Shown: piece after piece, positions 1-11,850 of the stretch
Layout of the letters: each line of letters starts with the position of its first letter
Numbering within the stretch: position 1 is the stretch's first letter
NCBI RefSeq assembly: GCF_008831285.2
Contig: NC_045142.1
Span: forward strand, 26,983,876 to 27,047,875
DNA from: Nymphaea colorata
Taxonomy: Eukaryota > Streptophyta > Magnoliopsida > Nymphaeales > Nymphaeaceae
Direction of reading: 5' to 3'
Length of the DNA: 64,000 nucleotides
The notes under the pieces: model-generated
Told to the model about the DNA's origin: nothing
The model's input: the letters and a program-made list of their open reading frames with translations, nothing else
Databases searched by the model: none
Made by a program: the position numbers and the translations under genes

Positions 1-423
1 AGGGGGAAAAGGAAAAAAAAAGCTAAGATTATGAACGACAACGCTATTATTTCTATGGTACTGGAAGTCAAATTACATAGAAAATGTGCCCGCCAAAATG
101 GAGCAAAGAATCCTCTTGTCACTATTAATAAACAACGAACGAGTCTTGTTGGGCAGGACAAGGTCATCTGCCTAAGACAGCCATTTTTTCTCATCAGGCA
201 ATCCCCATAGAATGATTGATTGGATGGTGCACCCACCGGGCTGATGATCTACACCAACACAAGCATGGGAATTCTTGAGGGAACCATAGACCTTCCCATG
301 CAATTGTGATTCAGATGTTAGCAGCACGTACTCCTTTGCTGGAACCTTCATTCCCATGTTCCTCCAGACAGGATATGTTTTTGTATTTTAACCTTTGAGT
401 AATAAAATGTTACGTTGGCGTTA
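1..423 (-). other. 3' flank of the PP1 gene (probable 3' UTR)
   Basis: This lies directly downstream of the PP1 stop codon on the minus strand. It is moderately AT-rich. A 61-codon open stretch (172-357) has no recognisable motif and is most simply read as 3' UTR. No second gene is visible. Confidence 0.45.
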
Positions 424-1690
424 TCATCCTGACTTCGACGAGTTGGAAGAGGATCCAGTCTTTCCCTTACCGGGCTTAAGAATCTGGAAGGAACAGAGCA
501 GGTTAGTATCCACCAGCATCATGGCACCGGCATTATTGAATTCTCCACAGTAATTGGGTGCAGAAAATATGGTGACCAGCTGCCTATCTGCAAAGAACTC
601 GTACCCGTCTTCCACGACCTGAATAGTTGGCATCGTTAGAATGTAAGTTTAAGACGCCTGGAGTTTAATTTTGGTACAATTACCGGGCAAAAAGAAAACA
701 AACTGATCGGAACGACGAACTATTACCTGATGCGCCCTACAGATGAGATCCAAGTCATGCTTCTTCAAAAACTCGGTCACCTTGTCTGCCCCAAAGATGA
801 ACGACACTCCCCTGTCATTGTCCCCCCACCCAACGATTTCCTTGTCTGGATCTGCCCACAGCAGATCACACAACAACCCTTGATCGGGCACATCTATGGG
901 CCGTTCGATCGACTTTATCTGCTCCAGGCTTTCCATTTCTGGTGACAAACCACCATGCATGCATAGAATCTTATCGTCTATGATAGCTGCAACGGGCAGA
1001 CAATTGAAACAATCTGTGAAGGTCCTCCAGAGTCGGACGCTGAACCGGCGTTTGCATTCATCGTAGAAGCCATAGATCCGGTTAATGGATGCACATTCAT
1101 GGTTTCCTCGCAAGAGGAAAAAGTTCTCAGGGTACTTGATCTTGTATGCCAACAGTAGGCAAATGGTCTCTATGCTTTGCTTCCCTCTGTCTACGTAATC
1201 ACCAAGAAAGAGGTAGTTGGCCCTTGGGGGGTAGCCGCCGTACTCGAACAAACGAAGGAGGTCAGCATATTGACCGTGAATATCACCTGCAGGGAACATA
1301 GGACAATTGTCATTGATAGCTTAAGAATCTTGGAAGGAACAGAACAGCAGTCTCAGTTGAGAAATCGGAATATAGAAAACACGACCATTCTTCAGCATCG
1401 AGAATGAATGACAATGGTGGAGATCGAGAGAGAGAGAGAGTACCGCAGATGTTGATAGGAGCCTCCAACTCAAGGAGATTGGGTTGGCTGAGGAAGATAT
1501 CCTTCGACGCGTAACAGAGCTGAAGGATCTCCGATTCCATCAACTGAACGCGTTTCACCGCAGGCTTGTTGCTGTTGTTGTTGTTATTGTTGTTGCTGCT
1601 GCTGCTGGGGGTGGTGCTGGTGGTGGCATTCTTTCTCGCCTCCAACAAGCGATTTATCAATTCATCCACCAACCTCTCTTCCATGCCCAT
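424..1690 (-). CDS. TOPP: Serine/threonine protein phosphatase PP1 catalytic subunit (TOPP type)
   Basis: Type-one protein phosphatase catalytic subunit, a metallophosphatase that removes phosphate from Ser/Thr and is directed by regulatory subunits in nucleus and cytosol. The coding exons are 1690-1444, 1286-727 and 618-424. All junctions are GT-AG and the frame is kept across them, giving 333 residues, slightly above the usual plant length. Visible signatures are GDIHG (from residue 83), GDYVDRG (111-117), RGNHE (142-146), HGGLSP, a WADPD variant of the usual WSDP, RAHQ and SAPNYCGEF; together these supply the two-metal site. The start at 1690 is chosen because an in-frame TGA (1697-1699) sits just upstream and the only codon between is GTG; a second ATG at 1684 is possible. 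The N-terminus carries an unusual Ser/Thr/Asn-rich insert at residues 22-41. Intron 1 holds a near copy of exon 3 sequence. The family call is firm; the choice among paralogues is not. Confidence 0.96.
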
Positions 1691-2270
1691 CACCACTCAC
1701 AGATCCCTCGCCCCGCCTGATCGATCTTCAGAAGCTCAAGCGCTCTCTTTCTGTCTCTCGCGGGCTGCGATCGTTCTCTCTCTCTCCCAGATGGGACAGA
1801 GTAGAGGATTGGGGTTGGGAGAGAAGGGGAGGAGGAGGAAGAGGGTGTGGTTGTTCCGTTACTTGCGTGGCTTTCAGCCTCTTCCCACGTTTGCCGCCGT
1901 TTTCGGTTATTGTTCTTTGAAAGAAAGAAACAAGTTGGCACGATCGTTCTTCCTGGCCGACGGACGGACCACAACAAAGCGAGGGGAGAGAGGAAACAGG
2001 CCGGCGGTTGCCTTCACTCTCTCTCTCTCTCTCTTGGCCACGTGGTGGGCAGAACAGCCGAATCCATTTGGCAATTGGCATCTTTCCCTCCGGAACCGCT
2101 CCTCTTCGTCGACAGACGAATAGACGATTGCACAGAGAGAGGAGAGCCAGAGAGCGTTTTGACCGTCCGACGACGGCGATATAGTCCAGATCATTGCCAC
2201 TTAATTTTCTTTGTGGTTTTCCATGGTCAAGAAAACCACGTCCATGACATGCATTCTAACGTCTCCTAGA
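1691..2270 (-). promoter_or_regulatory. Upstream region of the PP1 gene (leader and promoter, undelimited)
   Basis: About 580 bp immediately upstream of the PP1 start. It is rich in CT/GA runs (for example near 1770-1790 and 2020-2035), as is common in plant leaders and core promoters. No TATA box is convincing. Open frames on both strands here are low-complexity and show no domain, so I do not call a gene. Confidence 0.4.
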
Positions 2271-2423
2271 CTTGTTTTTTTCTTTCCTAGCAAAGCCAAG
2301 TGTGCTAACTTATGCTCCCATCAAGAAACATCATATTTTTTTTTCCTTACCCCATTGTATCCCTGACCTGATGAACATCATACAAGTACAAAAATAAACT
2401 ACCAGGATTTCAATCAGGTTCGC

Positions 2424-2600
2424 CTAAGCCCAAAAGCCGGATCGATGTAACATATCCTGATTAATCTTTTCCTGGCATTGGGACAAATGGACGTAAGTTC
2501 TGACAAAATTGCCGGGATTGAATTCCAGATCAAATTGAAACAATTTTTTCTGCCGATTATCATCTGAGTGCTGGACCCACGATAACCTGACATCTTGCCT
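2424..2600 (-). CDS. Possible 3'-terminal exon of an unidentified gene
   Basis: On the minus strand a pyrimidine-containing TTTGCAG acceptor precedes a 58-codon open frame ending in TAG at 2424. The translation is polar and amphipathic (it begins RQDVRLSWVQHSDDN and ends RSGFWA) and reads more like protein than noise. I do not recognise the family. No upstream partner exon was found in the 1.4 kb before the mutase gene, so this could be a relic exon or chance. Confidence 0.25.
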   Translation of the reverse strand, partial: RQDVRLSWVQHSDDNRQKKLFQFDLEFNPGNFVRTYVHLSQCQEKINQDMLHRSGFWA

Positions 2601-3025
2601 CTGCAAACAGTGTTCTTCTTTGGCATAGCCAACCCGTTAGTCCAATACATGTAATATTTAGTATTTGCTCGTAAATCTTTCTCTGCACCTCTCTCCCCAC
2701 TGTGGCAACGGGGAAGGAATAACTCAAGTACTGATAAACAGCCTCAACTTAAAGATTAAGCAGATCCGACAAAGGCTATCAGGCTGCAATGGCCGGAAAG
2801 ATATATGAAAGTTGGTCATGCCGATCTCCACATTGTTGTTTTGCAATAAAGGTCGCTACCCCTTTTATTGGAAGTCATGCGGTATCTCCAGTAGAAGCCG
2901 GAGATGCATTAATAGTATTGTTCATGACAAGGTGCAAGGCTTCTAAGATAACTCGTACGACGTGATGTGTTGCGGCAAGGGTCATTCTTCCTGTACCAAC
3001 CTCAAGTCACGTAAGAAGGCAGCAG

Positions 3026-3075
3026 TAACACGGTACAAAAATGCTACCAATAACACGGTACAAAAATGCTACCAA
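3026..3075. repeat. Perfect tandem duplication, 25-bp unit, two copies
   Basis: Units 3026-3050 and 3051-3075 are identical; each begins TAACACGGTACAAAAATG. It is a local duplication in noncoding DNA with no evident function. Confidence 0.9.
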
Positions 3076-4024
3076 AAAGCAGGAGCGGGGAAATAAGATA
3101 CAACCATGACATTTCTGGCAACATAACGACTTGTTCTACCACGGATTTTAGCCAACCTTATGTATAACAAAGGATCACCACCTGACGAAATCAATCGGTC
3201 TAAAGGTTGCTAACGAAGAGTAAGATCTAATAGACAGCTTGAATACCATCGCCACAACGGAGGATTTTGGCTAGAGCTCACAGTTGAACAATTTCCCAGG
3301 TTCCTGTAAGGCAACAAATAACTGTCAATTTAAAGAAGGCATTTAAGAAAATGACTCGCGCAGCGGCAGATTCGACAGACGAAACTTGCGATGTGACACC
3401 ATTGCCCAGTGACCAAATGACCTTTCAATCATCACGACGATTCGCTTGACATGTTAGGATCAATAAGCGTTTGATCCAACGATATAGATGAAGAGGTCGC
3501 ATTTCCCCAAAGAATGCACGCATCGAGAGTTATATCCCATTGGTGCTGGTGCTGGTGACGAAATGAAGTTTGCCGGGGTTGGTGATGAAACCTGTTTGGT
3601 TGCCCACAATGGAAAATTTGAATAAACGAAAGTATTACTCTCATCATTTGCGGATCAAAGGTGGTTTTTGCATATGGCCGGTGGAACGAATGATTTAACA
3701 AACACATACACCCTCCCAAAGCAATTACCACAGAAAAGAAAAATAAAAAAAAAACAGTTAACGGGAAAATGAATCACGCAGAGGAGACTTAATTTTGACA
3801 AACTTTAATCTATTCCTCAAGAATCTGCATCGATACAAAATCAACTTTATCCTGATGAGTAGATATATGTTGGTGAATCAACTTTATCCTGACGGATAGC
3901 AAGTCAAAATTATTTTAGCCTCTTGTATCAAGGCCGGTACAAAATGTCTCAATGAAAATCAAAACTGAGAAACATTACTAAGTTAAATCAATATATGGGC
4001 TCGATATCGCTCTTCACTATCCTT

Positions 4025-7000
4025 CTAATTATCAACGACCTCGATGAGAGTAGGTTCATAATCACTCGGTGCCTCCAGACCGTGAAGGTTCATCACTGTA
4101 GCAGCAACATTGGCCAGCCCACCACTCGGCAAATCATTCCTGAATCTCACTCCCTTCGCCAAGCCCGGGCCACCAATAGCAATGGGTACCTGCACAAGTG
4201 GTGCGAGGAGCAGAAATTGAACACCAGCAACAATGTAGACGCAGATATAATCTCGTAAAAGAGTGTTGGTAACAAGACTATGGAAAAAACCAAGGTAACG
4301 TGGTGAATGCGTACAGGTGATAAGGTATGAGATGTAAGGATCTGGAGATTTCCGCTTTTATCAAACATAGGTTGGCCAGTCTTGCTTCTCTTCACCATGT
4401 CCTCAGCATTCCCATGATCAGCAGTGATCACAAAGATCCCACCAACTCTTTCCACAGCCTCAAGCATCATCTGCAGGAACATTTTCAGCTTAGCATCAGT
4501 TTACGACTCGTGGTAAAAAAAAAGATGGTCACAGGCAGACACACTCCGCCTTGTAAAATGAATGAGACCAACAACCACGGATTGCAAGGGCGAGATGCCA
4601 GTTTCACAATCATAAGTGTTAAGTTCGGTTCATTCAATTTCCTTGTCGACAAAAATCAAGGAAGCCTTGAGAGAACAGCCCTCTGGGCAATGCGTAGTGT
4701 GTAAAGAAGCCCCTCTCACACTATGAACTTTTCAAGATATAGCACACACTGAACTATTTCCCTATCCAAGAGGATGGATGGTCTTACACATCAAGCCAAA
4801 TAACTCAACCGAGGAAGATCAAAATGGATCTACTCGCTAAAGTTGATCATGGACCGAGTAATTCAGCAGCACATCAGATAAAGACCGCAAAATACAGAGG
4901 GAAAACTAAAAAATATCATCCCCAGCCCCATATTTATGCCAGGATAGTAGACAATGGAAACCCGACTCATATTCCGTCCACCAGTAAACAATAATCTATA
5001 TGTTGTTGTTCATTACTAACGTTTTGCTCGAAAAGTGCCTACAAGTTATCATGAAAACCAGATTATGATTGCCCAAAGGATTATGTTCACACCATCCAGC
5101 AGACCAGACACTCTAAAATCATTTATATAGAAGACACGATGGTAGAACTTATAAATAATATGCTTAGATTCTCAAAAGAACTGAATCAAAGAATAAAAAA
5201 GGAACTCATTCCTCCCAACCTGATGGCTAATACAAAGTTACAAACACTGAACACGATTTTCTCAAACAAGGAACTTAGTGCAGCTTAATAGCCTCCACTA
5301 CTTTCATGTTATTATATTTCTTTAGTGGGACAACTTATCCGAGGCAAAAATCAAATCCCAGTGAAAGAGGGAGAACCCTAGAAGAGCAGTCTTCACAACG
5401 TCCATCAGCTAGCGACGGGAATGCATAAAAGACATATTATAAATCAGTGCAGTGCTTTCGTTAAAAATACAACAAAGAATGTCGTAAATTACCTTAATAG
5501 CATCATCAGCAGCTTTGCAAGCCACGACCGTAGCCTCAATATCACCGGTATGACCCACCATATCACCATTGGGTAGGTTGACACGAATCTTTCAAAGTTA
5601 AAAGAGAATAATTAGCAATCGAGATAAGAGAATAGTTAAACCAGAATTCCAAGAGCAACCATACCTGGTCATACTTTCCACTGAGAATGGCATCCCTGGC
5701 CTTCTCAGCTATCTCGATGGCCTTCATCTTGGGTTTGACATTAAATGTAATGCCACTATCACTTGGAATTTCCACGTACTCCTCCATATCAGCATTGAAA
5801 TAGCCAGACCGGTTTCCATTCCAGAAAAATGTCACATGACCAAACTTCACAGTTTCACTGCCATTACAGTGGTACATTAGATGCACGGCGGATAATAAGT
5901 ATGAAATAAACACACAAAGGGAACAAAATAGTACAAGGCAACCATCTTGATACAGAGGAGTTGTTTACACACTTAAAAAATTCACCTATGACAAGTAAAA
6001 AAAAAAAAAAATCACTTGTTGGTCACATTTTCCATCATTAAGTCCGTACATATAAGCTAAGCATCGAGGAAAAATAGACATGCACACAGACCATCACTTC
6101 ATGAAATTTCCATACAAAGGCAACCAGAAAATATCGTGTAAAGAAAGTGAACATGCCCATACTTCTATAACAAGCAAGTTTGTGTTCATGTCAGACATCG
6201 ATGTATAGAAAGTACACAATGGGCAAACCACACGCACCAGACAGGTCATAAAACACACAGAACATTATAGAATTCGATGAAAACAGCCATAAAACTCATG
6301 AGTTACCTGCAGGCAAAAGTACGAACACCATTATGCACCAGATATTCGCCAGATGTCCTCTCTATTTCTGGAGGTGAGACCAGATAGTGACTGGGAAGTT
6401 TCAATTCTCCATCATATTGAAGCATACCAGCATAACGAATTTTAGGAACACGGACCCGGTCAAATTTGTCAAAATCTTCATATTCAAAAGCTTTTGCAAC
6501 CATAACCATGCGATCAGCTCTGAAGTTAACTGTGACCACAGCATCACCATCTACAATAGGTCCAACGGCTTTTCCATTCTCATCAACAATGACAAACGGA
6601 GGCAGATACTGGTCGCTTGCCTTGGGCTCTTCTCTGAGCTTTTTGACAGCTTCCACAGCATTCCGAAACTTGAAAGGTGCTTCGCCCAAAACCTGGGCAT
6701 CCCACCCACGCTTAACAACACCCCAGTCATTCTGCAAAATAAGCAAGAAATTTAGTCCAAACACCAAACAAAGGAGGGACATAGAAGATGAAAGTAAATT
6801 GCTGGACATAATAAATAACTACGAGTTACCATCCAACAATTTCTATTCTGGGTGCCTTACACTCATTTGCATTACATGGACAAATGGTAATCCCATCTAT
6901 CAAGGCAAACTTAAGGACTTATGAAAGAACAAAGAAAACAAATTATCAGTCTTGGTTCTCTCTCCCAGGAAAGCATATAATAAAGTGCCTAAAAAACTTA

Positions 7001-10000
7001 ATTGGGAATTGGAATTTGGAACTAAAAGAAAAGGCAGAATAAAGGTATAGATATGACCACCTAAAAAAAAAAATCAACTTTAAAATTAAAATCAGTACAT
7101 ACATGAAATAAATTTCTATTCATGCACTTCATGAAATGCACCAAAAGAGTGCACAAGTGGTTCACAATTCACAAGCGTAAACTATTAATATCATTTGTGG
7201 AACATACAAGGGCCTGATCCATGCAGATGAGCAAACATAAATTCTATTGTTCTACATCAACTATTCAAATTTCAAAGGCAGGCTATCTTCCTTTTTATGT
7301 GAGAAACACAAAATACGCAGATCACCTCTCCCATTCATATTTCAAATCTCATTCCGTTGGGCTCATTGTATTTTTCCAATGCATTAATCACCTTTATATT
7401 TCACACTCGGCTGAATTATAAACACAGACAAGATACTAAAGCAATCTAGCAACAATACAGAAATATAAAATTAGCATTTTACCATCCCAAGCAAATAACC
7501 TAAGTATCTTCAAAAAAGTTGCTGGCTTGCCCCCTGCAGATGCGGTGATGGTGTGGCAACTGATCGTTCTTTGGTTTTCATTAGACAATTGATAGAATCA
7601 GAGATGGTTAACTGTTAGTTTTATTTTTTGTAGGCAACCAGTACACACACACACACCCCATGCCCGGCATCTGTGTGACATGGAAAATAAATTGAAGCAC
7701 ACCTCCTCCACTTTAATCTGTCTCATTATTCCACTTTCACTTTGTTATTTATCAGTAAACTAGAAAATAAGATTGATGCATGGGGAAGAGAACAGTAGAA
7801 TTTGCAAGTCATGGCTGATTATTAGTCACCAGAAGTGACAGAACAGAAACTTACTAAACCTTTTGAACATACTTCACTGAGAACAACAGTAAAAATATCA
7901 GTAATTTATCTAACCAAAACCATACACATGTTCCAACATAAAAAAAGCCTCAAATAGAATTATCATGTTCACAACATGAAGGAGATAGTCAAGCTTACTA
8001 CAGAAGACAATAGTCAAGATCCACAAGTTTAATCCCAGCATGAAAATATTAAAAACAAAGAAGGAAAATAGTTACCTCATAACGGTCCATTGTGACATAC
8101 ATACGTCCTCCACCTGATGCAATCTGTGCATCAACTCCTTTTTCGCGCAATTTTGCAAGGTCACTCTCTAGAGTTTCTACAAATCCTACACTTGACCCAT
8201 CCAACACATCCCGACCATCAGTGAGCACATGCACACGGATTCTCTTAGCACCATTCTCACTAGCACCTTTCAGTAATAACTGCAGTGGAGAAAGAGAAAA
8301 GAAAAAAGAGATGATAATCCTGCTATATTCAAGAACGAAAAAATAACCCAAAAAAAAAAGCTTAAAATTCCAAAAAAAAAAAAAATTACCTGCAACTGAT
8401 CAAGCCGTGAGTGAACTCCTCCATCACTCAACAACCCAATAAGATGCAAAGTTCCTTGATCAAAACATTCTTTTATGTACTTAAACCCTTCCCCTTCATA
8501 AATCTTCCCAGATGCAAGTGCAAGATCCACCAACTGAGCACTGCAAGCGTACACATGTCATATGGCGTATGTGAAATTAGTTCGCAAATAATACACGCTA
8601 AAAATGAGTTCATGCCAAGTATGCATCACTCTGTACATGGAAAAGTTAGGATACAAGTTTGTTCGTGCATTATATCCCATAAAAAAACGGCCAGGATGCA
8701 GTAAAAACTGAAATTGAGTTCAGAGCAGCTGCAAAGATGATCGGTGAAGAAAAACCCCTTGAAACATTGATCTCCTTTCCAAGGAAAGCATATCATGAGT
8801 ATTTCAAAAGAACAAATAGCAAATACATTTATAATTAACATTTACAATTTTATTAAAATGACCAAGGTGATCACAATCTAGAACTATATGGGCTACATAT
8901 ATAGAAGTGTGCCACTCCTAGACAGACACAGAATGGTTCCCTTCAGCCACTAGCCTGCCTGCATTGATCCCCGGCTCTATATTTAAGAAAACGGGACATC
9001 AAATTTTTCAATCTTGGTGAGGCAATCTCTGGCATTAAGCTGGAAAACCTAAGACCCTCTCCCTCTCACCCAAAAAAAAAAAAAGGGAAAACAGCACAAT
9101 GAACATGAACAGGGTTGAAACAATACCAGAAGGTTAAAATACTAGAAGCGCTTTTTATTTGGAAAACATGATAGTATCAATTCCCGGATAAAATGATAAT
9201 AATGCTGTATATTTGGTAAAAGTTCACAGCAAACCATTCGAAAAACCATATTTCATGATTTTACCATGACATTTCCTATGGATACTGTAATCAGAACTCT
9301 TTCTGAGAAGCTTTGGAGATATACAAGTATCCAAATGCCACTTCCAAACATGGCATGAATTATCATCACAATCAGTACAAATGCAAGAAGTTAGTAGGCT
9401 ACAGAAAATGTCCATCCCAAATAATCAGAGTAAGGAACCCTATCAAAAGCAGGGTGGAGTAGTCGCCATTAATCCCACCTCATAGTTATTTCAATAATAT
9501 CACCATGGATTACGATAGGGTAAAACATCTACGCAGAACACTAGGAGTTAGAACATGATCCGCAGCATATAAACAGTGCATATAATTTGCAAGGCTCACA
9601 AAAGTATGCTTTTACAGGCCTTTCATGGTTTTAACGTCCAAAGTCTCACCCTTGGGCATAAATACGACCAGCACCCAGGGCATTATGGCCGACTTCACTG
9701 TTCCCCATATCATCTTCTGTAGGAAGCCCCACAGCCTTACCATGTGCTCTAATCAGCCTCCACCTCTCCGGTGCGGTCTGAGAAAGACAAGAACAGTATC
9801 AATAAAGCGGAACTTAAAGAAAATATGCAACTACAGAGCATCCATATCATAGCATATGCAATTGAGAACAAATGATTATCTGCCTTCACTTCACCCGAAG
9901 AGTAAATCCAGATAGCACAATAACATGATCTTAGACAACAAGACCCCAACAAAAACTAGTCTGTATACATATCACATATTTTTCACCACAGAAGCATGAT

Positions 10001-10476
10001 GGTGAAATAAAAAGCATTTACAAAGATCATCGAACAAACTTGTTCGCATGAACTATGACCTATATGTTGTTCAACAACCCCTCGAGAATACCAAACTAAA
10101 TGTTGATGCCATGAGATCAAAAAAAGCTCTTCAGGGAACCCAGATTGCTAAGGGTAAGTTAATGTCCAGATATGAGTGGTCGAGAATAACAAAAATTCCC
10201 AAAAGACCATATCAGAAAAGAAAGTCAGGATACAGAGAATCCATGTGGCAAAGCAGTTGATTATCTGGAAAGCAACAATCCTGTGAGAGATCAAGATAAT
10301 GAAGATGAAGGCACGGAAGGTTTGACTGGGAGAATGAAAAAGCTACGCAACAGAAAAAAGATATGCAATTCTACTGCAAACATAGCAGCAAACAAGCAAA
10401 AGCAGTATGCGAACCAGAAGCCATTGAGCATCAGAAGTCGAGTTGTTTCAAGACTAATCGATCTGGAGAAATGGAG

Positions 10477-10511
<35 letters not shown>

Positions 10512-10684
10512 ATATGAATTACCTGCTTCAGGGAGTCCATGACGGGAGTTTCGGCAACATGGATGCAGTTATATTCGTCCGGCTTGGACTCGCCCCATCC
10601 ATCCAAAACAATGAGGGCTATCGGCTTCCCCTTCGGGAGCTTAGGGTGATCCGGCAATTTCCACGAGAATCCAGAACTACCCAT
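4025..10684 (-). CDS. iPGAM: 2,3-bisphosphoglycerate-independent phosphoglycerate mutase (cytosolic)
   Basis: Interconverts 3-phosphoglycerate and 2-phosphoglycerate in cytosolic glycolysis through a phosphoserine intermediate at a di-metal centre. Nine coding exons join in frame: 10684-10523, 9777-9650, 8540-8390, 8279-8076, 6731-6307, 5857-5665, 5588-5493, 4470-4315 and 4189-4025, giving 559 residues, the usual plant length. Visible motifs are LDGWGES (Asp28), GNSEVGH with the catalytic Ser81, [50 protein letters not shown]-equivalent TSHT, and a C-terminus ending LIEVVDN. There is no transit peptide. All introns are GT-AG; the largest are 6732-8075, 8541-9649 and 4471-5492. Every key motif is intact, so the gene looks functional. 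A probable leader intron lies just upstream. Confidence 0.97.
10480..10507. repeat. (GA)n microsatellite in intron 1 of the mutase gene
   Basis: Fourteen GA dinucleotides, 16 bp inside intron 1 from the exon 1 donor. On the transcribed strand it is a CU tract. It is not coding in the deduced transcript. Confidence 0.95.
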
Positions 10685-10693
10685 TTCTCAAAT

Positions 10694-10973
10694 CTACACA
10701 AAATAAAAACAGATTATTAAAAAGAAATCGGATCACCTGAAGAGTTGAAACAAGAACCAGGTTTCCGCCTCATAAACAAGGGCAAATCCAGACAAGAAAC
10801 GATGAAATCGTGGACGACCGCCATAGCAACGAAATGGAAAAAAAAAAAAAAGCGGAAGACAAAGAAAAACACGAGGAACCAGTATCAGATGAGACGAAGA
10901 AACAGCGGGGAGAATAAAGATCGGAGGGCGAAAGACATCGATCTGCAAGTAGGAGAGAAGATGAGTTATTTAC
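10694..10973 (-). other. Probable 5' UTR intron of the mutase gene
   Basis: On the minus strand a CAG/GTAAAT donor at 10973 and a pyrimidine-rich TTTTGTGTAG acceptor at 10694 bracket 280 bp. This leaves a 9-nt leader exon portion before the ATG at 10684. The upstream leader exon would run from 10974 to about 11090. Leader introns are common in plant glycolytic genes; this one is inferred from sites alone. Confidence 0.6.
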
Positions 10974-11164
10974 CTGAAATCGGATGAACACTTACACGGG
11001 AGAAGAAAAGAGGAAGGTGAAGAAGGGACGGCAAGCAACGAAAGACAGAGGGTGGTGCGGTCTGATTTTATAGAAGCGGAGGGACGCTTTGAGGAAGAGA
11101 AGATGCGGTCCTCCGTTGGAATCGGTCGATACCATATACGATTGATTTGCTTAAACACGGCTAA

Positions 11165-11850
11165 CATTTATGTGCAAATTACAAAGAGACGCTCAAAGGC
11201 TTAAAGGAAAAAAAAAAATAAAGGCACTCAACGTTTCACAATTACATATTTACCCTTAACGACTGAGATTATGCCTAAAAAAACAGCGAACTAAATAAAA
11301 AGGGAAAAGGAAAATCACTGTACTGTTTTCTCTTCCGCTCGCTCAGTGTTCTTCTCCATCTCCATGAATATTCGGTGTAGCAAAAAAGGGAAAGGAGAAA
11401 TCGAGTAGAAAGAAACGAACAGGAATTCAGCGATGGTACCTTTCAGAAATTAAAAATCAAGCGTTCGTTCCCTTCGCCGTGGTACCTTTGAGAACGAAAG
11501 GGACCAAGAAGAAGGGTCTGTATGTTGTGAAGGTTCTGCTAATCACAATCGAAGAGGGACAAGCAGGAGCAGAACTTCAGGAATGAAGAAGAAAGGGAGA
11601 GGGAAACGCAGAATGAGGAAGGAAGAAAACTAGTGGATGCCCAAATCAAGAAAACGGGCGGTCGAGGCAGGCGATGGTTGCTGTTGCAGCGAAGAAGAAG
11701 GAGGCCAGATCTGATGCGCGAGTTCACCTTCTGTTTTCTAAACGATAATTTTAATGGTTAAGGGCAAATTTGTAACTAGCGCAACGGCAGCAAGCCTGTT
11801 CCGTGAATTCTTTAGAAAAGTTGAGCGCCCATTTGTGGTATTCCCAAAAG
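11165..11850. mobile_element. Possible degenerate long-inverted-repeat element (MULE or MITE like)
   Basis: The left part (about 11185-11275) and the reverse complement of the right part (about 11745-11850) share imperfect blocks around CGCTCAA and TTACCCTTAAC / TTGCCCTTAACC with matching spacing. The ~450 bp between are unrelated, transcribed-looking GA/CT-rich DNA. No target duplication could be read with confidence and no transposase is present. Termini are approximate. Confidence 0.3.

Larger units (their letters stand above)
2271..4024. other. Unassigned interval between the PP1 promoter and the 3' end of the phosphoglycerate mutase gene
   Basis: No recognisable gene. It holds a possible terminal exon (2424-2600, minus) and a 25-bp direct repeat (3026-3075). 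A minus-strand open stretch at 3432-3731 has a His/Gln-rich middle and no identifiable domain. The last ~280 bp probably include the 3' UTR of the mutase gene. Confidence 0.4.

Noticed and set aside
1566-2123. Open frames on the plus strand over the PP1 first exon and leader
   Set aside because: They are antisense to the PP1 exon and its low-complexity leader (poly-Leu from the trinucleotide repeat, poly-Ser/Leu from CT runs).
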